A DNA stretch of 64,000 bases, from the NCBI RefSeq assembly GCF_000350485.1, contig NZ_AORV01000049.1, positions 32,513-96,512 on the forward strand, in the 5' to 3' direction. The position numbers were made by a program, and so were the translations under genes. The stretch is from Ruminiclostridium cellobioparum subsp. termitidis CT1112. GTDB taxonomy: Bacteria > Bacillota > Clostridia > Acetivibrionales > DSM-1351. The notes under the pieces are model-generated. The model did no database searches and was not told the origin of the DNA. It saw only the letters and a list, made by a program, of their open reading frames with translations. Below, in pieces: positions 42,979 through 53,049 of the stretch; positions within the stretch are counted from its first letter, which is position 1, and each line of letters starts with the position of its first letter.

Positions 42979-43890
42979 ATGCGAAATGCTTATCAAAATA
43001 AAGTCAGTCTCAACGAGAGCTCCAAAATGAGCAATGCAATAATAAATACATTTTTCAGTATATACTCTGTAATTTGTTTGATTCCCATTATTCTGGTTGT
43101 TATGATTTCATTTACAGATGAAAAGGCTCTGGAACAATTCGGGTACAGTCTTTTTCCGAAAGAACTGTCGGTCAGCGCCTATAAATTTATTTTTCAGGAT
43201 CCTTCTCAAATAATCAGAGCCTATGGAATAACAATATTTGTTACTATAGCGGGAACTATCCTGAGTCTGATTATGACGGCCATGTACGCCTATCCCATAT
43301 CCAGGAAGGATTTTAAATATAAAAACTTTTTTTCCTTCTATGTATATTTCACAATGCTTTTCAGCGGAGGGCTGGTACCCTGGTACATATTGTACAGCAG
43401 GTATTTGCACCTGAAGGATACCATATGGGTGCTGATAATACCCTACCTGATCAATGCCTTTAATCTTCTGGTAATGAGAACTTATTTCTCAAACAACATT
43501 CCAAGTTCAATTATTGAATCTGCAAAAATAGACGGTGCCTCTGAAATCAGGATTTTTGTCCAGATTGTAATTCCTCTGGCAAAGCCCGTGTTTGCCACAA
43601 TAGGATTGTTTTCCACATTAACCTACTGGAATGACTGGTGGCTCAGCCTGATATTTATTGTGGATGATAAAAAAGTTAATCTTCAATATCTGATGAACAG
43701 GATTTTGAGGACAATTCAATATATAAGCCAGAATAAGTCACAGATGGGCGGTTCGGTTATGGACACGATACCCACCGAGTCGGTGAGGATGGCTATGTGC
43801 GTTATTGGTATGGGACCTATATTGTTTGCCTATCCTTTCTTTCAGAAATATTTCATCAAGGGATTGACAGTGGGTGCGGTCAAGGGCTAA
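42979..43890 (+). CDS. Sugar ABC transporter permease, YtcP-type, importer 3
   Basis: The 303-residue permease has six membrane segments, an EAA motif SSIIESAKIDGASEIR followed by IVIPLAKP, and the GLTVGAVKG C-terminus. The segment LTYWNDWWLSLIF is typical of YtcP-like permeases. It begins 16 bases after its partner, with GAAAGGAGGAGG as ribosome-binding site, and is followed by the binding lipoprotein gene after 68 bases. Confidence 0.92.
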   Translation: MRNAYQNKVSLNESSKMSNAIINTFFSIYSVICLIPIILVVMISFTDEKALEQFGYSLFPKELSVSAYKFIFQDPSQIIRAYGITIFVTIAGTILSLIMTAMYAYPISRKDFKYKNFFSFYVYFTMLFSGGLVPWYILYSRYLHLKDTIWVLIIPYLINAFNLLVMRTYFSNNIPSSIIESAKIDGASEIRIFVQIVIPLAKPVFATIGLFSTLTYWNDWWLSLIFIVDDKKVNLQYLMNRILRTIQYISQNKSQMGGSVMDTIPTESVRMAMCVIGMGPILFAYPFFQKYFIKGLTVGAVKG

Positions 43891-43958
43891 TCCCGGTGTA
43901 AGAGCGTACGGCTTACAACCGGTTAGTATAAATAATACGATTTAATGGAGGATGAAAA

Positions 43959-45539
43959 ATGAGTAAAAGATTGACTGGAAAAATTGCCAAAGCATTATAC
44001 GCTGTGCTTGCCATGGCATTAACCTTATCATTGTTTGCAGGCTGCGGGTCAGGCAATTCGAAAGAAGGTGCTTCAACAGTGACTTCCACATCCGGTGACA
44101 GCTCAAATGCGGCAGCTGAAAACTCTTCCGGACTTAAGCTGGAACCATATGAGATTAAAGCATATATACCCAATTCACCGCAAAATGATCTGGAACTGGT
44201 CACTGCTGAAATAAACAAACAGCTTCAGCAAAAGATCAATGCTACAATCAAGATCAACATGTACGGTTTTGACTCCTATCAGGATAAGGTGAACCTTGCA
44301 ATAGCATCAGGTGAACCGTTTGATGTTTGCTTCTCCGCCAATTGGATGCAATATAGTCAAAACGTTGCAAAAAATGCGTTTACCGAAATCACGGATGAAA
44401 TGCTTGACAGGGATGCACCCCAGACAAAAGCAAATGTGGGCCGTTTCCTGGATTCCTGTAAAGTTGACGGAAAATTATTTGCAATTCCTACTGAAAAAGA
44501 ATTTGCCGCCTATTATGGATTGGTAGCCAAAAAAGAGCTGGTGGATAAATACAATTTAGATTTGACAAAACTTAAAACACTGGCTGATATCGAACCGATG
44601 CTGAAAACGGTGAAGGAAGGCGAACCTGGTATTTACCCGTTTTATGTATACAAAAATGGCACACCGGTAGGACTCTTATTAAATACCTTTGAAATGGTGG
44701 ATGGTTCCAACCTCCCCGGCGTACTTAGAAGAAACACCGATTTCAAGGTATATAACCAATATGAGGAACCCGAATACAAAGAGGCATTAAAAATAGCACG
44801 TGATTGGTTCCAAAAGGGATATATCAACAAAAATGCAGCTACCATAACAGATACCTCCCCTGATGAAAAGGGCGGTAAGTTCCTGTTTGAGTTACAGGTG
44901 TTAAAGCCCGGAAAGGATAACGAACTTGCTCAGTCCTATGGCTACCCGTTGACACAGACTGCATTCCCGGCTGATGTAAAGCCATATACCTCCTGCAATG
45001 AGGTGCAGAATTCGATGATGGCTATTTCAAGAACCTCGGAGGATAAGGACAGGGCTCTCATGTTTATTGAACTGCTGCACAATGATAAGGAATTGATGAA
45101 TACATTTGCATTTGGTATTGAAAATAAGCACTATGTAAAAAAGAGTGAAAATGTTGTTGACTTTGCTCCAGGCTTAAATGCAACATCGACAGGGTATTCC
45201 ATGGTGGGAATGCAATGGACGCTCGGCAACCAGTTAATTGAATATACATGGACAAACGAAGATCCGGATAAGGCACAGAAATTGAAGGATTTCAACAAGG
45301 ATGCGGTTGAATCAAAAATTTCGGGCTTCTCCTTCAACAGTGAGCCGGTTAAAACCGAACAGGCTGCAATTTCAAACGTGGTAAAACAGTATGTTCAGTC
45401 CTTGGAATCAGGCTCTGTAGATATAGACAGTGTATATCCGAAATTTATTTCCGCCTTGAAAGCGGCAGGGGTGGATAAGTTGATTGCTGAAAAACAAAAA
45501 CAGATTGATGAGTGGGCTGCAGCCAACGGCAAGAAATAG
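43959..45539 (+). CDS. Large substrate-binding lipoprotein (LipO/YtcQ type), importer 3
   Basis: The 526-residue lipoprotein has a signal peptide ending in LFAGC (Cys29), a Ser/Gly-rich linker, then a large solute-binding fold with INATIKINMYGFDSYQDKVNLAIASGEPFDV-type sequence (SYQDKVNLAIASGEPFD) and FAIPTEKEFAAYYG. Proteins of this branch bind complex oligosaccharides or their remnants. It is the transport partner of the two permeases just upstream; the linked GH43 gene suggests xylo- or arabino-oligosaccharides. The ribosome-binding site is GGAGG. A hairpin follows at 45580. Confidence 0.92.
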   Translation: MSKRLTGKIAKALYAVLAMALTLSLFAGCGSGNSKEGASTVTSTSGDSSNAAAENSSGLKLEPYEIKAYIPNSPQNDLELVTAEINKQLQQKINATIKINMYGFDSYQDKVNLAIASGEPFDVCFSANWMQYSQNVAKNAFTEITDEMLDRDAPQTKANVGRFLDSCKVDGKLFAIPTEKEFAAYYGLVAKKELVDKYNLDLTKLKTLADIEPMLKTVKEGEPGIYPFYVYKNGTPVGLLLNTFEMVDGSNLPGVLRRNTDFKVYNQYEEPEYKEALKIARDWFQKGYINKNAATITDTSPDEKGGKFLFELQVLKPGKDNELAQSYGYPLTQTAFPADVKPYTSCNEVQNSMMAISRTSEDKDRALMFIELLHNDKELMNTFAFGIENKHYVKKSENVVDFAPGLNATSTGYSMVGMQWTLGNQLIEYTWTNEDPDKAQKLKDFNKDAVESKISGFSFNSEPVKTEQAAISNVVKQYVQSLESGSVDIDSVYPKFISALKAAGVDKLIAEKQKQIDEWAAANGKK

Positions 45540-45579
45540 TATATCCTATAATACTTAATATGCCTGTCTGACTTGTTTA

Positions 45580-45619
45580 AAAGGAAGTGCAATGGTATCA
45601 TATCCATTGTACTTCCTTT
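45580..45619 (+). terminator. Hairpin after binding protein 3
   Basis: A 16-bp stem with one wobble (45580-45595 against 45604-45619) has an 8-base loop, 41 bases after the lipoprotein stop. There is no long T run. It may protect the message end or partly terminate before the GH43 gene. Confidence 0.75.
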
Positions 45620-45692
45620 ATACATAAAGGTTTTCTGAAAAGTGCACTGATTTTGCATCCGTTTAAAATACAAAATAGCGGGGATGAATTGA

Positions 45693-47270
45693 ATGAAAAC
45701 AAATGATCAAATAACGAGCTTTAACAATCCCATTTTATCCGGATTTTACCCGGATCCTTCAATATGCCGTGTTGATGAGGAGTATTATCTTGTCACCTCG
45801 AGCTTTACCTATTTTCCCGGAATACCCATATTTCGCAGCAGGGATCTTGTTAACTGGGAACAGCTGGGCCATGTATTGGACAGAGAATCCCAGTTAAATC
45901 TGGATAATCTCCGGCAGTCAGAGGGGATATTTGCTCCGACGATAAGGTATCACAACGGGGTTTTTTATGTCATATGCACAAATGTGGGAAAGGGCGGGAA
46001 TTTTATTGTAACGGCAGAAAATCCTTCAGGTCCGTGGTCGGAGCCTTTTTGGCTGCAGGATGCACCCGGGATAGACCCGTCACTGTTTTTTGATGATGAC
46101 GGAAAGGCCTATGTAACCGGTACCAGTGAAGCACCCGAAGGCGGACAGTATTACGGCGATAATGAAATATGGTTAAGGGAGCTGGAACTGAAAAGTATGG
46201 CCCTGGTGGGCCCCAGATACGGATTGTGGAAGGGCGCCCTCAAAAATGCCGTATGGCCTGAAGGGCCGCATTTATACAGGATCAACGGGACGTACTATTT
46301 AATGATAGCAGAGGGAGGCACCGATTATCACCATTCTGTTACCATAGCAAGAAGTGAAAGACTTACAGGCCCATATTACGGTAATCCCGGCAATCCCATT
46401 CTCACCCACAGGCACCTGGGAAGGTCTTATCCAATAGCAAATACCGGTCATGCCGACCTGGTTGAAACCCAAAGCGGGGAATGGTGGATGGCAGCTTTAG
46501 CCTCCCGCCCATATGGAGGGTATTATAGAAATCTGGGAAGAGAGACATTTCTTGTACCGGTTGTCTGGGAAGACGGGTGGCCCATAGTGAGCCCCGGGAC
46601 AGGACGCATTGAGTTCCAGTACGGCAAACCTGCACTTCCGGGAGGGGATAAGAATACAAGCCCCGAAAGAGATGATTTTGATGGTTTGGAGCTGGGATTT
46701 ATATGGAATATGTTACGGACTCCCAGGGAGCGTTTCTGGAGCCTGTCGGAGAGGCCCGGATACTTGAGACTGAGGCTGAGGGCAGCCAGGATAACTGAAC
46801 AGTCAAATCCCAGCTTTATTGGCCGGCGACAACAGCACATGGCTTTCTCTGCTGCAGCAAAAATGGAGTTTATTCCTGCCGGTGAGGGTGAAACTGCCGG
46901 TATTGCTCTATTGCAAAATAACAATTATAATCTGCGAATGGAGCGTACGTTATCCGGAGGGAAAAATATTGTGCAGCTTATCTGCTGCTTTGACGGAAAT
47001 GAAACAATTATTGCCCGGAAAGAATTTGAAGGCAGGCATTTATACCTTAAGGTTTCGGCATTGGGACAGGATTACAGCTTCTATTGCGGAGCAGATGAAA
47101 ATGCTTTGCAGGCACTGTCTGAAAATGTGGACGGAAGACTTTTAAGTACCGATGTTGCCGGCGGTTTTGTGGGGGCATATATTGGAATGTACGCCTCAAG
47201 CAATGGCAGAGCCAGTACAAATCATGCCGATTTCGACTGGTTCGAATATAAAGGCCTTACGGCTTGTTAA
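45693..47270 (+). CDS. GH43 beta-xylosidase/alpha-arabinofuranosidase type enzyme
   Basis: The 525-residue protein has an N-terminal five-bladed propeller of GH43 with NPILSGFYPDPSICRV (general base Asp21), GIDPSLFFDDDG (Asp128) and VWPEGPHLYRINGTYYLM (acid Glu190). From about residue 325 it has the C-terminal beta-sandwich domain found in GH43 beta-xylosidases (ending HADFDWFEY). No signal peptide is present, so it acts on imported oligosaccharides. It is the last gene of locus 3, ending at a two-way terminator. Xylosidase is the best guess for activity. Confidence 0.9.
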   Translation: MKTNDQITSFNNPILSGFYPDPSICRVDEEYYLVTSSFTYFPGIPIFRSRDLVNWEQLGHVLDRESQLNLDNLRQSEGIFAPTIRYHNGVFYVICTNVGKGGNFIVTAENPSGPWSEPFWLQDAPGIDPSLFFDDDGKAYVTGTSEAPEGGQYYGDNEIWLRELELKSMALVGPRYGLWKGALKNAVWPEGPHLYRINGTYYLMIAEGGTDYHHSVTIARSERLTGPYYGNPGNPILTHRHLGRSYPIANTGHADLVETQSGEWWMAALASRPYGGYYRNLGRETFLVPVVWEDGWPIVSPGTGRIEFQYGKPALPGGDKNTSPERDDFDGLELGFIWNMLRTPRERFWSLSERPGYLRLRLRAARITEQSNPSFIGRRQQHMAFSAAAKMEFIPAGEGETAGIALLQNNNYNLRMERTLSGGKNIVQLICCFDGNETIIARKEFEGRHLYLKVSALGQDYSFYCGADENALQALSENVDGRLLSTDVAGGFVGAYIGMYASSNGRASTNHADFDWFEYKGLTAC

Positions 47271-47304
47271 TTATATATTGTATATTATATATTATTTATA
47301 ATGT

Positions 47305-47351
47305 TAAATTAAAAGTGCGAACCCGCTATAGGAGATCGCACTTTTAATTTA
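47305..47351. terminator. Bidirectional terminator between convergent genes
   Basis: Perfect 16-bp arms (taaattaaaagtgcga at 47305-47320 and its complement at 47336-47351) with A/T-rich flanks on both sides close both the GH43 gene and, on the other strand, the chemoreceptor gene. Confidence 0.88.
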
Positions 47352-47390
47352 CTCCTTTATATCACTTATTTATATTCACTTATCCAATGG

Positions 47391-49382
47391 TTAACTTATT
47401 TTGAATTTAGCCACCAATAGCTTTAATTCGTCAACCAATTCCTTTAACTTCTCACTGGAATTGGAGATTTCTTCAATGGATGCTGTCTGCTCTTCCACAG
47501 AAGCCGAAACCTCCTGGGTGCTGGCAGCATTTTGTTCGGCTATGGCAGCCAGATTTTGCATTATATCCAGGATATCTATTTTATTCTGTTCCATTTCGCT
47601 GCTCAAGGTATTCAGATTGGAAATCCTGTCCACCGAAACCGAAATGGCATCGGCAATGCTTCTGTACTTGATATCGGTGGCTTCCACACTGTGCTGCTGT
47701 TCTTCGATTATTTGCATAACCTGCTGCATTGTCTGTACGGCTTCATTTGAATTTTCCTGCAATTCTTTTACGACAAGATCGATTTGCTTGGTTGAAGTGC
47801 TGGATTGTTCGGCAAGCTTTCTGATCTCATCGGCAACCACCGAGAAGCCTTTGCCGTGCTCTCCTGCTCTGGCAGCTTCAATTGCGGCATTCAGGGCAAG
47901 CAGGTTTGTCTGTTCAGCTATTGAAGCGATTACGGCGCTTGCTTTACCGATCTTTGCCGAGCTTTCGTTTGTTTTTATGATGCCTTCGAAAATTTGTTTG
48001 GTTGCAAGGTCGCTTTGCCTGGTTTTTTCAGTTAATTCCCTTACTTCTTCAAGCCCGTTATTAACAAGTGATACCACATTATCCGAAGACTCATTCAGTT
48101 CACTCAAAAGAGCAATGTCTTTCTCAAGAATCCTGCCCAGATTTATGATCATGTCTGCTCCGTTCTGGGTCATCTCCGACTGTTCATTTGCACCTCTGGA
48201 AATCTCTTCTATGACTCTTGCGGTTTCCTCAGAGACGCGTGCCGTTTGATCGGTAATATCACTTAGCTTGTCTGAGGACATTTTTACGTCCTCTGCCGAG
48301 ATGCTGACCTTGTTTATAAAATATCTCAGGTTTTCAATAAGGGACTGAAAGGACTTGCTGAGTACTCCTATTTCATCCTTCTGTTTTAAAAGCTTCTGAG
48401 GCAGATCCTCTTTGACATTCAGCTCACCGACAAGTTCGGCATAGGAAGTTACCTGAATGATAGGCTTTGAAATGGAATTGCCCACTGCAAATGTTATCAG
48501 AAGAATCAGGAAAATTATAATGACACCGGCTACCAGGGTAAATACCTTATAGCCGTTAAGTGCGGCAAAAATCTCACTTTCACGTTCGCTGGAAATGACG
48601 AACCAGTCGGTTCTCTCTATTGGAGCAAATGCCGCATATCTCACTTCTTTATTAAATTCAAATCTATGGACGCCGGTAGCTTTTTTAATGGCTTTTGTCA
48701 CAATACCTGCAAATTCCTTTGAGGCATTATTTTTTTTCGAATCTTCTATGGGGTTGAAGGCGTTAAATACATAACTGCTTTCAATATGGGAAATAATGGT
48801 TCCCCTTTCATCAACCAGCATTGAATATCCGGTTTTATCAAATATGCTCTGATTTGAGAAGGAGGACAGGAAATCTCCGCTCAGCTGGCCGAGGAGAACA
48901 CTTGTTGTTTTACCGTCAACTGTGATGGGAACTGCAACCAGCAGGATCAGTTTTGTTTCCTCTCCTTCTATAAAGCTCTTCATGGGATTTGAAATGTTTG
49001 CCACACCCTTCAGGGCTTTCTGGAAACAATCCTGACCGCTTATATCGATTGTCTTTCCGTCGGGTAAAACAGCTGTACCCTTAAGGTCGCTGATAAAAAT
49101 CATATTGTATTTGAGTCTTTGAGCTTCCTGTTTCAATTTTTCAGGTGCAGCAGGATCCGAAGTGTCCATAACAGCGGCAAGTGTCGCCATTTCTCTGATT
49201 TGAGCATCAACGAACGAGTCTACAAGCCTTGAAGTATCCTTTGCTCTCGTGACTAACTGGGCTTCAGAGGAATCCATTAACAGGTTTGAAACGCTTACAT
49301 AATTAACTACGCACAATAATACAAAAAATAGAGCCATGAAAGTAGAAAAATATAGTATTAATTTTTGCTTTATACTCTTCAT
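47391..49382 (-). CDS. Methyl-accepting chemotaxis protein
   Basis: From the ATG at 49382 (ribosome-binding site GGGAGG) the protein has 663 residues. It has a first membrane helix near residues 8-30, an extracellular double-Cache-like sensor domain of about 240 residues, a second helix near 280-300, a HAMP domain, and a long helical signalling domain with the conserved tip [21 protein letters not shown] and [17 protein letters not shown]. It signals to CheA/CheW. The ligand is unknown. It is a solitary gene, as is common for receptors in Clostridia. Confidence 0.93.
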   Translation of the reverse strand: MKSIKQKLILYFSTFMALFFVLLCVVNYVSVSNLLMDSSEAQLVTRAKDTSRLVDSFVDAQIREMATLAAVMDTSDPAAPEKLKQEAQRLKYNMIFISDLKGTAVLPDGKTIDISGQDCFQKALKGVANISNPMKSFIEGEETKLILLVAVPITVDGKTTSVLLGQLSGDFLSSFSNQSIFDKTGYSMLVDERGTIISHIESSYVFNAFNPIEDSKKNNASKEFAGIVTKAIKKATGVHRFEFNKEVRYAAFAPIERTDWFVISSERESEIFAALNGYKVFTLVAGVIIIFLILLITFAVGNSISKPIIQVTSYAELVGELNVKEDLPQKLLKQKDEIGVLSKSFQSLIENLRYFINKVSISAEDVKMSSDKLSDITDQTARVSEETARVIEEISRGANEQSEMTQNGADMIINLGRILEKDIALLSELNESSDNVVSLVNNGLEEVRELTEKTRQSDLATKQIFEGIIKTNESSAKIGKASAVIASIAEQTNLLALNAAIEAARAGEHGKGFSVVADEIRKLAEQSSTSTKQIDLVVKELQENSNEAVQTMQQVMQIIEEQQHSVEATDIKYRSIADAISVSVDRISNLNTLSSEMEQNKIDILDIMQNLAAIAEQNAASTQEVSASVEEQTASIEEISNSSEKLKELVDELKLLVAKFKIS

Positions 49383-49575
49383 TAAATTTCCTCCCTGATA
49401 TAAATATATCTTATTATACAATATATGACTTATTATGACACCCGTTCTTAATTCCAAATGTTGAGAATAAGTTTACAATTATTTGTATAAGAAGTATCTT
49501 GACAAATCAGGGTATTCCTTTTTTTTACATAAAAAAATACTGAGATAAAGCAAAATATAAACTAATTAGCAAACG

Positions 49576-50421
49576 TTAAAAAATCTTAAGTAAACCTGCA
49601 ACAATCACAATTACGGCAAAAATCATTCTGTAATAGGCGAATCCCTTCATAGGCTTTCTCTTGAGGTAGGATATGAACTTGCTTATAACGGCCACCGCCA
49701 CTATAAAGGACACAATGAAGCCCACAATCAGGGCTGTGATTTCGGTTCCGGACAGTAGATTAAAACCGCCCAGCTTAAATATTTTCAAAAAGCTCATTCC
49801 AAACATGACGGGTATTGCCAGAAAGAAGGAAAACTCGGCCGCAACCACGGTTGAAAGCCCTGAAACCCAACCTCCGATTATTGTTGAGGCTGAACGGGAC
49901 ATGCCCGGAATTATTGCGAGACATTGGAAGAGACCTATAATTAAAGCCTGCTTTGGTGTAACGCTGAGTTTCTGTTTTGTCAGATTGTTGTTGCGGAATT
50001 TATTTTCCGCATATATCATCCAGATGGCTCCAAGGAAAAGTACAACGGCTACAATTATGGAACCTGAAAGATATTTATCTGCGAGATCGTTGAACAATAT
50101 ACCTAAAATAGCTCCCGGAACGCATGCTATTACAATCATGAACCAAAACTTGAAGCCTGATTTTTCATATCCAACTTTACTTGGGAAGAAATTTATAATG
50201 GTATCCTTGATTTTTTTCCAGTAAAGAAGTACTACGGCAAGTATTGCTCCCAGCTGTATAACGTATGTATACATATCAACATAGTGCGGAGTTGTACTCT
50301 CAAAATGCATGAGACTTTCAAATATCCTCAGATGTCCTGTCGATGAAATGGGCAGGAACTCGGTAATTCCTTCGACTATACCAAGTACGATTGATTTTAG
50401 AACGAACAATAAAAAATCCAT
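49576..50421 (-). CDS. uppP: Undecaprenyl-diphosphatase
   Basis: The ATG at 50421 has GGAGGAG upstream, giving 281 residues. The protein shows the BacA/UppP motifs EGITEFLPISSTGHL (residues about 17-31, catalytic Glu and Ser) and PGMSRSASTIIGG, and has about seven or eight hydrophobic segments. It recycles the lipid carrier for peptidoglycan synthesis and can give bacitracin tolerance. It stands alone. The frame extends nine codons upstream, but the ribosome-binding site lies within that stretch. Confidence 0.94.
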   Translation of the reverse strand: MDFLLFVLKSIVLGIVEGITEFLPISSTGHLRIFESLMHFESTTPHYVDMYTYVIQLGAILAVVLLYWKKIKDTIINFFPSKVGYEKSGFKFWFMIVIACVPGAILGILFNDLADKYLSGSIIVAVVLFLGAIWMIYAENKFRNNNLTKQKLSVTPKQALIIGLFQCLAIIPGMSRSASTIIGGWVSGLSTVVAAEFSFFLAIPVMFGMSFLKIFKLGGFNLLSGTEITALIVGFIVSFIVAVAVISKFISYLKRKPMKGFAYYRMIFAVIVIVAGLLKIF

Positions 50422-50796
50422 TTTCTCCTCCATACTTCCGCTGTACAATTCAGTATTTTGTGAATTGTATAAAAGTACTCTCTATACTTTATGGGAATAA
50501 ATATATTTATAGCGTACAAAACTGCCGGCCTTAAGTCAAGCTGCAAAAAATTATATTGATAAAGTTATATTAATAACGGAGTTATTGGCTCTTCTGTATT
50601 CATTAATGCCGCTGGCCGGGGGATTGACCCTTTATGCTTTTATAAAGTTTACGGCGGGCAAATTGGTTTGTCTGATTAATTTTGGGTACAAATTATTATA
50701 GACACATTACCTTACTGAATGTACAATATCTTTTAGCAAGCGTCATTTTATTACTATTTATAGCGTGCAGGAGCACCGATATGGAGGTAAGCGAGT
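50422..50796. other. Intergenic region without recognised features
   Basis: This 375-base stretch between divergent uppP and trmB is A/T-rich with several TATAAT-like words, but I could not fix a convincing promoter pair. The last part has GGAGGT (50783-50788) as the ribosome-binding site of trmB. No gene or repeat was seen. Confidence 0.5.
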
Positions 50797-51459
50797 GTGA
50801 GACTCAGAAGGAAACCCTGGGCAAGGCCTGAATTGGCAGCATGTCCTTTTTATATTGACAATCCGCCCGAAATGAAGGGAAAATGGAGGGAACTGTTTGG
50901 GAATGACAGCCCCATGCATCTGGAACTGGGATGCGGAAAAGGCGGATTTATTTCAAAAGTTGCCGCTGCCAATCAACAAATAAACTATATTGCGGTGGAT
51001 ATAAAAAGTGAAGTGCTTGCGCTTGCAAAGCGCAAGATAGAATCGGAATATTCCGCCGCAGGAATAACTGAAATAAACAACATCAAGCTGATGTCACAAA
51101 ATATTGAACTGATAGATGACATGCTGGCCCCCACAGATGCAATTGAAAAAATATATATAAATTTCTGCAATCCCTGGCCCAAATCTCCCTATAAAAAGAA
51201 GAGGCTGACACACGGGAAACAATTGACAAGATATAAGACTTTTTTAAAGCCTGGCTCTGAGATATGGTTTAAAACGGATAATAACGAACTTTTCAGGGAA
51301 TCGGTTAAATATTTTGAAGAAAATGGGTTTATAATAAAGTATACCACAGAAGATTTGCATGCCAGCGGCTTTACAGAAAGTGTCCCCACAGAACATGAAA
51401 TAATGTTTTCCAGGGAGGGCATAAAAATCAAATTCCTGACAGCCGTATATATGGAATAA
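50797..51459 (+). CDS. trmB: tRNA (guanine-N7-)-methyltransferase
   Basis: The 220-residue protein starts at a GTG with a GGAGGT site nine bases upstream. It has the SAM-binding motif LELGCGKGGFISKVA, the VDIKSEVLALA acidic loop and the TrmB signature INFCNPWPKSPYKKKRLTH with the following FLKPGSEIWFKTDN. It methylates G46 in the tRNA variable loop. It is followed by a second methyltransferase gene after 74 bases; the two may be co-transcribed. Confidence 0.94.
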   Translation: MRLRRKPWARPELAACPFYIDNPPEMKGKWRELFGNDSPMHLELGCGKGGFISKVAAANQQINYIAVDIKSEVLALAKRKIESEYSAAGITEINNIKLMSQNIELIDDMLAPTDAIEKIYINFCNPWPKSPYKKKRLTHGKQLTRYKTFLKPGSEIWFKTDNNELFRESVKYFEENGFIIKYTTEDLHASGFTESVPTEHEIMFSREGIKIKFLTAVYME

Positions 51460-51533
51460 AGTGCTGGTGTTAATTTATTTGCAATATTAATATATAAACT
51501 ACCAAAATACAAATTGTTAAGGGATTGAGACAT

Positions 51534-52265
51534 ATGGAATTTTACAAACAAATATCGAAATATTATGACTATATCTTTCCTGCGGGTGAAGAGCAGGTAA
51601 AGTTTATAAAGGAAGTGGCGGGCAATCCGCCCAGGAACTTACTGGATATAGCATGCGGAACGGGAGGGTATTCCCTGGAACTGGCAGCGCAGGGCTATAA
51701 TGTGACTGCTGTGGATCAGGATGCCGGAATGCTTGAACAGCTCGACAGTAAAATGAATGGAGCCGGAGGTTCACTGAATATTGTGCAGGCTGATATGCTC
51801 GGGGTTGATGAAAAGCTGTCAGCAAAGTTTAACATGGCTTTTTGTATCGGCAATTCCCTGGTTCATCTTGAAAATCTGCAGCAAATAAAAGAGTTTCTGG
51901 CAAGCGTGAAAAATACCCTGGAAAGTGACGGTAGTCTTGTACTGCAGATTATAAACTTTGATAGAATATTACTCAGAGAAATAAAAAGCCTGCCCACAAT
52001 AGAAAATAAAAGTGTCGGGCTTACATTTGAAAGAAATTATGATTACAATAAGCAGGATAATACAATAGCTTTTAATACAAGGCTTACTGTGGAGGGGAAA
52101 AGTCTGGATAACCAGGTCACTCTTTACCCTCTGCGGCAGGATGAACTGACAGAGGCTCTCAGCCAGGCCGGCTTTAAAAAGCTAAGGCTCTTTGCCGATT
52201 TCAACGGCAATGAATTCGATAAGTATAATTCATTTATGCTGGTATTGTGGGCCAGACAAAAATAA
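51534..52265 (+). CDS. Class I SAM-dependent methyltransferase
   Basis: The 243-residue protein from the ATG at 51534 has motif I LLDIACGTGGYSLELAAQGY, motif II AVDQDAGML, and FCIGNSLVHLENLQQIKEFLAS. It is a small-molecule type methyltransferase (Methyltransf_11/25 group); the substrate cannot be seen. An in-frame TTG lies nine bases earlier. It is followed by an XRE-type gene after 28 bases. Confidence 0.88.
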   Translation: MEFYKQISKYYDYIFPAGEEQVKFIKEVAGNPPRNLLDIACGTGGYSLELAAQGYNVTAVDQDAGMLEQLDSKMNGAGGSLNIVQADMLGVDEKLSAKFNMAFCIGNSLVHLENLQQIKEFLASVKNTLESDGSLVLQIINFDRILLREIKSLPTIENKSVGLTFERNYDYNKQDNTIAFNTRLTVEGKSLDNQVTLYPLRQDELTEALSQAGFKKLRLFADFNGNEFDKYNSFMLVLWARQK

Positions 52266-52293
52266 ACCGGATGAAAGTGAAGGATAATTTTAC

Positions 52294-53016
52294 ATGAGCA
52301 GAATTGGTCAGGAAATAAATAAATTAAGGCTGCAAAAGGGATTGTCGGCAAAACAGCTGGGAAGGACTCTGGGAGTTTCGGAAAGTTTTATCCTTGATAT
52401 AGAGTCGGGAAAGAAGATAATCAGCGACGATATGATAGGGAGGGTATCCAAAGCCCTGGATTTTGAGCTTGGCCCCATAGGCCTGTTTGCCTCAGAGGAC
52501 AGCAATACCGTCAAGTATGAGGGAAATGTGAAAAATGCCGCGGCAAGCGCTGGCGCCGGAAGGGTTCCGAATACCCCCGTACAGCCCAAAGCACCTCAAA
52601 ACCAACCTGTACAGGAGGTCTGGGACGATGCCTTTGGAAATATTCTGAAAACCGTGCCGGTATATGACTATAAAATGGACCGGTTGATTGAGAAAAAGCT
52701 TTTACCCATCGAAAAGAACAAGGTGGAAGGTTTTCAAAAGGAAAAAGTGTTTTATTTGAATATCCAGGATGCCGATATGTCGGGTTTTAGAATTTTTAAA
52801 GGCGACAGAGCCCTTTGTGTATTGACCGGTGATATTGAAACGGATGGAATCTATTTTATTGAATATAATGAGACAAGAGCAGTGAGACAGGTAAAAAGGC
52901 TTCAGGCCGACAAGCTATTGCTGGTAAGCAATAAGGGGACTCTGGTTACCGAGACCATCAGCACTAAAAATGTAAAAGTCATTGCCAGACTGGTTAAGCT
53001 TGAAATCTCACTTTAG
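52294..53016 (+). CDS. XRE-type regulator with a degenerate LexA/S24-like C-terminal domain
   Basis: The 240-residue protein begins with an XRE helix-turn-helix (residues 5-60: LRLQKGLSAKQLGRTLGVSESFILDIESGK), then a Pro/Gln/Ala-rich linker (about 80-110), then a domain that looks like the S24 peptidase fold (NIQDADMSGFRIFKGDRALC, IYFIEYNETRAVRQVKRL). At the place where S24 proteins have the catalytic Ser-Met there is Asp-Met, so it is probably not self-cleaving. It may sense a ligand through the dead domain. Its target is unknown. Confidence 0.8.
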   Translation: MSRIGQEINKLRLQKGLSAKQLGRTLGVSESFILDIESGKKIISDDMIGRVSKALDFELGPIGLFASEDSNTVKYEGNVKNAAASAGAGRVPNTPVQPKAPQNQPVQEVWDDAFGNILKTVPVYDYKMDRLIEKKLLPIEKNKVEGFQKEKVFYLNIQDADMSGFRIFKGDRALCVLTGDIETDGIYFIEYNETRAVRQVKRLQADKLLLVSNKGTLVTETISTKNVKVIARLVKLEISL

Positions 53017-53049
53017 TTATAAATTGTAATTGTATATGAAGGAGTACAT

